DNA from: Hydractinia symbiolongicarpus
Taxonomy: Eukaryota; Cnidaria; Hydrozoa; Anthoathecata; Hydractiniidae
Direction of reading: 5' to 3'
Length of the DNA: 64,000 bases
Assembly: GCF_029227915.1 (NCBI RefSeq)
Contig: NC_079888.1
Coordinates: forward strand, 3,917,001 to 3,981,000
Shown here: positions 56,441 through 64,000 of the stretch, piece by piece
How the letters are laid out: every line of letters begins with the position of its first letter
How positions within the stretch are numbered: the first letter of the stretch is position 1
The notes under the pieces: generated by a model
What the model saw: the letters and a program-made list of their open reading frames with translations, nothing else
Told to the model about the DNA's origin: nothing
Database searches by the model: none
Program-made: the position numbers and the translations under genes

Positions 56441-59400
56441 GAATTAAAACCAAGACTATTCTCTTTCACTCATCAAGATCTGATTTTGGTCATGTTTCAT
56501 GCAGTAAGCACATTAAACACAATCTGACTTAAAAACAAATATTGTAAAACAATTAAGGTTAAGAACACAATATCCTATTTGACCTCGCTCCTAGACCTTG
56601 TTTGGGCTTTTAAAATATCTTAAGGACGTCTGAGAATCAAAAAACAGCATGGGAACGAGGTTGAGATAAGACCTGTTTAGGCATGTATAAACCAAAAGAT
56701 ATTTTTGAGCGCATCCTTTAATAAAGAAAGATGAAAAATCAACATAAATAGGATTTATAAAAGGTTGGTTACTATATATCGTAATGTAATCAAGTGAATC
56801 GTTTAAACCATTGGTGTTAACAAGAGCTTCTTCTTTCTCCAACTTTTTTCTTTAGAAAAAATAATGTTTTCGGTGGTTGATAGGGGAAATCTCTGGCAAT
56901 TTCTATATTAGGTGACGATATACATATTGCAGAATATTTATCTAGGTCCGACGATGTAGATTTTGCACTATTTGTTGTTGTTTTTTATGAAAACATATCT
57001 GTTATTTTTCTATTAGCCATTATTATAGTAATATATCACACAAAAACACTTCAGCATATAAAGTAATTTTCTTCCTTCATGAAAATTTGTGTTGATATTA
57101 TGACCACTGCAACGATTTCGTTCACTTTCGATTGTTAAGGGTGCAGGTAAAAATGCTCATTTGATTTAATTAATTAATTCCATGGAGCAGGGGGTTATCT
57201 TTAAATTAACAAAAAAAATTTTCTATGCAAAAAAGTGGGGGGCATGCCCCCCCCCCTGGTCTCCCGGTAGCGTGCGTCCTGATAAAGCTGCAGGGCCGCG
57301 GGGATTTTCTGTGTGTCTTGCTTCAGTTGCGCAGAGACAGACAGAATACAGCTATTATTATAGAGATGCGCAGAATAAATTAATTAGTTTCCTTCAGACC
57401 TATCTATGTCTAAAAAGGTCCCAAAATATCTGCTAAACACAATTTCTTAAAGCAACTCAACTAAAGAAATTGACAATAAAGTGCATGGTATTATGTATAT
57501 GATATTCGTCATTCCAGATAGAGATTTAAATTTTTTAATCTTTATGCAATACGAAAAAAATTTTAATCTGCAATGAAAGGTAGTACAAACTTCCAGAAAT
57601 AAGTCCAGCTAACCTTGTCAATAACAATACCTAATAAATGCTAAAAATTTGCACTGTATAGGTTTAAAGCGTACCTTCACCCTACAAAAATAAAATAACT
57701 AAATATAATGGAAGTAACGGTTTGCCGGAACCTAACATTGACCTTGCGATCAAAATATTATGAAATTATAAACTTCCACAATGTACAGACAAGGAATGTC
57801 ATATCACAACAGGCAAATGCATTGTTGTTGTTGAAGTAAATTTTTCCAATATGAGAATTTTCTTCATCCTCTATAAAAGACAATATCTAGGTGTACGTTG
57901 AGTTTTTTTACTTCCTGTATTTGAATGGCACATTTTACTACTGAATACTTCAGTCTTTCGGCTTCTTACTTTCGTGTTTCGATAAGACATTTGTGGGTTT
58001 GTAATACTCATTTACGAAGTAAGTTGTTTATTTACATAAGACAGTAATATAAACAGAACAAAAAAGGATGAGAGAAGTTGCGTTTTTAATAACTGATAAA
58101 GTTATTAATTTTCTTGTTGCGGCAATGCTAATCCGTAAAACAAATTTGCAACAAAATAAACCAATCGCAGGATAATATTGTTTTTTCTTAAGGCGCTATA
58201 TTCAATTTTTGCCTTTGTACAATTGAAGACCATGAATTTCTAGTCTTACTTTGACAACAACGAATCAAACGAGAGTAAACATATAAAAAATGCATTTTTG
58301 TGCGCTATGTATTTGCTATAACGTCGTGTCTTTGTTCACTTTTACATTATATGCCATATTTTGCCTTTTCGCTAAGAAATAAATATACCAAAATAACAGA
58401 ATTGATAGATAAAGATAGATAAATATATTGGTATAATTATTGAAATTATTTAACCAGGATAGCCTCTTCATTTTTGGTACTGATATCAACGAGGGTCCTG
58501 CTAAGGGGGTCCTAGTGCATTTAAAACTTCCATTTAAAAGTCGTGGAATCACAGCAATTGCTCAACTAGATAACCACCTAAGAAACAAAATATTTCAATT
58601 TAAACGTTAGTCCAGTGCTTCATACAGATAGCAAAGACGATTCATAACATATCTTATTCTGCATAGCTTTGAAACTGAATTCGTAAAGTTTTTGACCGCC
58701 TCTTAAACTTTTCTTTATTATCCCAACATTAAACAAAAACTTACAAATCGGTGATGAAATTAAATACTTTTTTCTCAAGTGCTTCCTTCTCCTTCCTATT
58801 TCGTTGGTGGTTTATCAATATAGTATACACAAATCAGGATATTCTTGATTTATGTTCAGTATCTACAATAGCACTTAAATGGGTACCCACAAACATTTTT
58901 GTAATTTTTAGGTTCGGAAGTATAGTAGCGTGGATATAAAAGGTCGTGAAAAAGTTTCCTAAGTCAGGTCAAAGTTAGATGTTTCATGAAAATCATCAAC
59001 ATGCAGGGAATAACTTCTCAATGGTAGCATCGTAAAAATGCGTAGTTTTGTATAAATGTATATATGTACAATATTATTTAAATTTTGCCATTTAGAAGTT
59101 ATTATTTTTTTCGCATGTGGAGAATTATACGCATGGGGCTACTTACAGCTTATCTTCTATATTCCACATCGTTGTAAATTCTCTGATTTGACACAAGAAT
59201 TAAGTGTATATGTTACGCATGTTAGTATGGCCGAGTTCAGTTTCAGAACAAATTTTTTCTTTTCATAAATTAAAATTATCACTTTTTTACCGATTTTTCT
59301 TTTACACGTAAAATATAATTTATAATGTAATGTGTAGAATTTAATTTAAATATAAAAAACAAAACAATGAATTTAGGTGTAGTTTAAAAAAGGTTTGCTA

Positions 59401-59962
59401 CTTTTTCTGGCTTAGTAACTAAAAGATTAAAGTTCATTTGCGATTTTGCTATTTATAGCCTGCTTCTATGATTAACAATAGATTTCAGGCAGGATATTAA
59501 AATTTTAGGTACTGCACAGAAAATATGTACCTAATATTCCAGAATTTATTGGACAAAACTACCCAATATTTGATCTAAACAGGGAACTGAAAATTCTTGT
59601 GTTAAATAATTTCAGATATGATAATTCAGCCTATCAATGGGAATAAAATTTTTCTAGATAAAATTAATGTCTTTTTTCGATAATTCTTAAAGATTTAAAT
59701 TTGTATTTGCGATGTTTGTATACACTAAAGAACAAATAATACAAAAAAAAGTTAAAACTTTAGAAATGTCGAATGGAAATCTTTATAATACTTTCTGCAC
59801 AAAAAAAAATAATAATAAATTAATGTCGAACAAATAAAATATTTTCGTTTTAAAACGTCACGGTAAATTAATAATAAATTAGTAAATACAAGTAAATGTT
59901 GCATAAATATCGCCAGCGATAATTACCAAGTCACCAAGTCAGGAACAGTTAATACTGATGTG
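56441..59962. other. non-coding stretch
   Basis: No supported gene. A C-run within a CATGCCCCCCCCCCTGGT segment occurs at 57.24 kb. A short repeat at 58.49-58.55 kb (GTCCTAGTGCATTTAAAACT) is shared with 32.29-32.33 kb in receptor intron 3/4, marking another dispersed repeat family. Confidence 0.4.
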
Positions 59963-60732
59963 TTATCTTAGGCTTCTTCTCACTCTTGCTATCACACGAA
60001 ACGTGGCGAGGAACTGCTGGTTCTGTTGAGGAAGAACAAATTCCTTTGGGGTGATGGCAGTTGTCTTCATAAGAGGTTTTCGTTCTGGGCTCATTGGACT
60101 TTGTTTTCTAGCTTGAGTAGTGTTTTTTGCTTTCTTCTGTGCTTCGATTAATTTTTTCAGTAATTGAGCTGCATACTGATTGTTTTGGGAGAACATGTTT
60201 TTAAACTTTGTTCTGCACAGCATTGGATACATTCGGCATAATTCATCTATAGTATTCCCCTATAGTTAAATAAAATATATTATAAAACAAAGCAGAATTA
60301 AATATTTCTATCTTTTAAAGCTGCAGCTCCAAGCTATCTCAATTATTTGTTATTGTATTACTACAGAACCTATTTTAAATGTTGAGGGACAAATTTATTA
60401 ACTAAACAGACCCCACCATAGTCAGGACTCCGATATAAATGTTTTATAAATTTTACACCTCTATATTGGCAAGAACGCTATTTTACTTCTAAAGTATTAC
60501 TGTTTCAGAATCTAAGAATCTATTTCTTGAAAAAAGCGTATGACAATTGTTGCATGCCCAACCCTCACTACTTCTCCCTTAGCTTTGTCGGCCCTGTACA
60601 ACTGGTACCTGGTACAACGAAAATACTTACATTTGATCTCGTTGTCGCCCTTCGAGTAGGTCCAAGACCAGTTAAGCATTTTACAGTCATAACCAGCGTA
60701 GCTAACAATAACATCACCGTTTTTATGTCCAT
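59963..60732 (-). CDS. small secreted basic protein with C-x3-P-M-x-C loop (possible distant relative)
   Basis: Exon 1 is 60732-60631 (34 codons: signal MDIKTVMLLLATLVMTVKC, then basic TRRATTRSN) with donor GTAAGT. Exon 2 is 60259-59963, preceded by TTTAACTATAG, phase 0. The product has 132 residues. TCGTAG 24 bp ahead of the ATG suggests a 5' UTR intron. Exon 2 opens GNTIDELCRMYPMLCRTKF; C-R-M-Y-P-M-L-C fits the same C-x3-P-[L/M]-x-C pattern and gene structure as the pair at 51.2 and 54.2 kb. The long tail is Lys/Arg/Gln-rich and ends RVRRSLR. The first mature Cys (VKC) may be in the signal. Homology to the other two is tentative; the gene itself is credible. Confidence 0.58.
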
Positions 60733-63700
60733 TCTACTTTTCCCCTTAGCTTACCCTACGACAACAAAAAATGTCAATAATTTAAATTCAGGAAAATATG
60801 TGGTTAAATCGATAGAAAGCAGTATACTACGTCAGTCTTAGCTAACGTCTAATTCCTCCGACGGTTAGCCCAAACGAGAGTTACAAAGTGTTTCATTACC
60901 TCTTGCCAGAGTTACGTAAACACCTCAACAACAATAATACTTACGTTTATGTGCTCGTAACTGTTAGAAACGTATAGTAGTGGAGAGCGCAAGTTCTTTT
61001 ATGTTAAAGTTTGCCCAATGCGTCGGAAATCGGAAGTGAATAGATTATTTTAATCCGACAAGTTATTTTGCTCTGTGTAAACAGAAGCAAGGAAATTAAT
61101 TTTTCGCAAATATTATTGTAGCTTGTGTTTTTAAATACACGAAAACATACATGTCACGAAACAAACATTTTAGAACACACAAAGGGTGTAAAGCGTAATT
61201 CAAAATTCCCAACGTGGTACATGTTATGCCTTTTAAGTGTAGCAAGGATTAGCAGGGGCGGCACAAGCAATGTTTTGTTAAATAAGTGAGGAAAGCTGGG
61301 AATGAGCTAAACAAGAAAATAAACCTAAAAAAGTTATGGAATATGGAAATTTGGAAATTCCAGTTTTAATCTTCTAATCGTTGTTATCAGCTGACATTTT
61401 GCTGAAGTAACTTCCCTTAAACATTTTCAAATTCTTACTCAATGTAGCTTAAATGTAGTATATAAAAATAAACGCCCATTAAAAGAGAGAGACTTTTGAA
61501 TTAGTTTTTAGTAGGTCACAATAAATTTTGGGGGATTGTCAAAAAAACATTTCCCACCACCCATTTTTTTGCTTATGATTTATTTTTACGTTGGGTTTTA
61601 TTTGCAATATAATCTAAGCATTGAATTGCGGTTATAATAGCGAGTGCTTATCTACGAGGAAATGATCGAAATGATCATGATTGTCTTCATAGTTTTATGA
61701 TAACATACTGGTTAACTTACAAAAATATTACAGCTACTTGTAGGAAACTTCAGGTTAAGCAATGAGAGTTTATGAGAATGTATGGTTTTGTTACAAGTTT
61801 CCCTATCAATCCCTTTCCAGAAAATGTATTTTTACCTTCCACGCTAAATGTTTGGTAATTTCACGCATGCGTAGTTGGCACGGCGAAATGGTGTACTCTT
61901 ATTTAGTCTTCCATATACAAAGTAAACACATTCAAGTTTTTCTGTCACTATTTATTATGCAACGACATATTTCGTTTGGCAATAAAACTGCACTATTTCC
62001 AAGGCCACCCTTTTTAGCGTAATTTCCACTTCGACAGTAACATATTTTCTTGACTTTTCATACATTTGAGAGGACTGGATTGAGTTGAAAACCTTTTTTT
62101 ATTCTGTGTATTTCAACCTGCCAATCTTGCGTTTTTTTTCACCAAATTTTGTTTTGCAATCATGCAAACTGTTTTAGAAAAAAAATATGGTGATAGGGTT
62201 TTTGCTATTTGGTCAGTGGATTGACAAAATATATAAATTTAAAACAGAAGCAAGAATTTTGTTGACATAACATAAGGATATGCAAGGACATAAGATATTC
62301 TTTGATAGTACAAATTCAGCAAATGAACTCTTACAATTTGTTCTATTGGTACTTCATTTAGTTCTTTATTAATTTTTCCGTTTGCAAACTTAAACATGCC
62401 ACCAGACTTAATGTAAAAATTGGCGACAATTATAAAGTAAATAACCACACAGGATTGAATGGAAAAGTAAACTTAGATCTGCTATAAAAATAACCTGATG
62501 GTATATTTAATAGTGCCAATGTGTGGTCTAGTGTTTTAATATCTTTACCTCCGACATTGTGGTGTCAACAATAAAGTTAAAGTGACAAGGTGGCAATAGA
62601 ATGTGCATATTTCTGAAGATTGATTGAGATCTAAGCTATACCATAAATTTTTACCCTTGTCAATCTCACCGGGAAGCAGCGTAATTTGGTACAATAATTT
62701 TTTTAGTCCTTTGTCTTTTAATACTATGTTCCACGAAAATGAATGTAAAAACCTGAACTTTTCAAATATAAAGAGATCTGATCTTGTTATTTTCATTTTA
62801 TTGTGATTAGTTGGCCTTTTTTGACGTCACTGGAAACATTTAAACTTATATTTGGATTTTGCAGGCTAACTATTATAGTGGTTTTGCCATATAAACACGA
62901 GAAGTAGCTACATATTCATGTACAATCAGGGTGTCTGAAACGCAATATATAACTTACACGTGAGGCTGTATATCTAAAGACACTTTGTTATTTAAGCTGA
63001 AGACGAAGTTGTAAAATTTAAGAAAACACTTGTTTAAATAATCATTATTATGGCATAACCTACTGTCAGAAAGATTCTTGGTAACCTTTATGATTCGGAC
63101 CAGGAAATATCTCTTTAAAAGAGCCTTTTGAAGCATATTGAAGTTTATTTTTAATCGTGGCCAATGCGCTGTGAATTTTAGGTGAGTATGAATAGTACGT
63201 CTAAAAAGCGAGCTTTAATGAAAGCTAGTATAAGCAAAGCCAGTTTTGTTAGGTTCAAATGAGCGCCTAAAATAAAATCATTGCCTTAACCACAACGCCT
63301 TCTCGATAGAAGTTTTTCTCTTAATTGACAACAATAAAGCCATCCTACGTGAATGATAATATAATAACACTTATTTTCACCACTTCCTAATAAACGATTA
63401 TTTCTTAAAAAGATATTATTTCAATGATGATGAATTGATTATCTCTGCGTGACCTATTTTAAATAAGACTGTCACATTCCTTACGGTGCATTGATATCTA
63501 CAACATCCGCGTTTTGTCAATTGTGTTTTAAAAATATCAAAATGCCATTAATATGTGCGTTGCAAGCATTCTAAAAAGAAAAAAATCACGAGTCAAACAA
63601 ACAATAATTCCGCGTTCGTCGTTTCTTCAATACGTTGTCATCTTACAGAGTTGGTTACTCCAATTCATACCATACATTCTTAAAATTGTTTTTTTTTTTT

Positions 63701-64000
63701 CAATTTTATAGAAAGGTCCTCCCGTTATTTTCCTTTTTGTTTCTTTAATGCGCTTCATAAGTTGTTTTTCGTATACGCAACATCATTCAAACGAAAACTG
63801 ACTTAGCGGCAAGTAAGGAAATGCACTGATGTCAACTGTACTCACTTAGTTCCTTTTGGTAAGATTAATATTCTACATTGTTAATATGAATTTATTACGT
63901 GCGTTGATAACTTACCGAGAGTATAAAAAAGTCACAAGACTGGTTGTCCGAAGTCTTCTGCACGCTATAACTGATTGTAATGCATTTGTTTTAAATCACT
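60733..64000. other. right end of window, no supported gene
   Basis: Only AT-rich sequence. Minus-strand frames at 62.34-62.45 kb and 62.6-62.8 kb look slightly protein-like but lack consistent start, splice and phase support. Promoter sequence of the 60.7-kb gene should lie at the left of this stretch. Confidence 0.4.

Noticed and set aside
56591-56842. Minus-strand ORF upstream of the hAT remnant
   Set aside because: No similarity to hAT N-terminal regions and no start support.
57182-57436. Plus-strand 84-codon ORF
   Set aside because: It runs through a C homopolymer and GC-rich repeat-like DNA; no homology or gene structure.
60527-60841. Plus-strand 104-codon ORF
   Set aside because: Antisense to exon 1 of the secreted-protein gene, which has a signal peptide, donor and in-phase exon 2.
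62239-62806. Two minus-strand frames that look like exons
   Set aside because: Hydrophobic and mixed segments occur with a possible donor, but no matching acceptor, start or phase could be chained, and no domain was recognised with confidence.
63225-63300. tRNA-like A-box and B-box signals
   Set aside because: GGTTCAAAT lies on plus while the TGGTTAAGG-like A-box lies on minus, so they cannot belong to one tRNA.

Overview
This is a window of AT-rich eukaryotic DNA from an animal, most likely a cnidarian and probably a medusozoan. GT-AG introns run through the coding regions. There is a large discoidin/fibronectin/thrombospondin receptor, and most of the rest is DNA transposons. The Polinton, Helitron, piggyBac-type and hAT-type remnants resemble families I know from cnidarian genomes. 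That lineage call is inference; no species can be named.

Layout. 0.4-1.4 kb: broken fragment of a zinc-finger/reverse-transcriptase element, preceded by a perfect 19-bp hairpin. 1.5-10.6 kb: decaying Polinton/Maverick (adintovirus-like) element with packaging ATPase, BRO-N-like protein, integrase, major capsid protein and several conserved structural or membrane proteins. Most are broken. Three small ORFs are intact, one of them an 18-residue-repeat coiled-coil protein. No DNA polymerase B or protease was seen. 11.18-15.24 kb: a complete DNA transposon with inverted ends and a GTATTC target duplication. It carries an intact DDE transposase and, facing it, a HECT-like protein that lacks the catalytic C-lobe.

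15.98-35.98 kb, minus strand: one large gene whose 24 coding exons I could chain with consistent phases to 1259 codons. It encodes a signal peptide, three discoidin (F5/8 type C) domains, fibronectin-III/RPTP-like ectodomain modules with a furin-type site, five TSP1 repeats, one membrane helix and a short tail with no kinase or phosphatase. Its introns hold a SINE, Helitron tails, MITEs and an inverted pair of piggyBac-type MITEs. 36.5-38.9 kb, minus: a possible single-pass membrane protein and an orphan secreted protein of 243 residues.

39-51 kb is mostly non-coding and repeat-rich: a Ty3/gypsy pol remnant split by tandem Helitrons, more Helitron copies and piggyBac-MITE relatives. 51.2-60.7 kb: three two-exon genes for small secreted basic proteins that share a C-x3-P-[L/M]-x-C loop in exon 2. 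Two are clear paralogues and the third is a tentative relative. An internally deleted hAT transposase lies between them. 60.8-64 kb: nothing convincing.

The best candidates for something undescribed are the small secreted C-x3-P-[L/M]-x-C family, the composite receptor, and the transposon pairing a DDE transposase with a C-lobe-less HECT protein.
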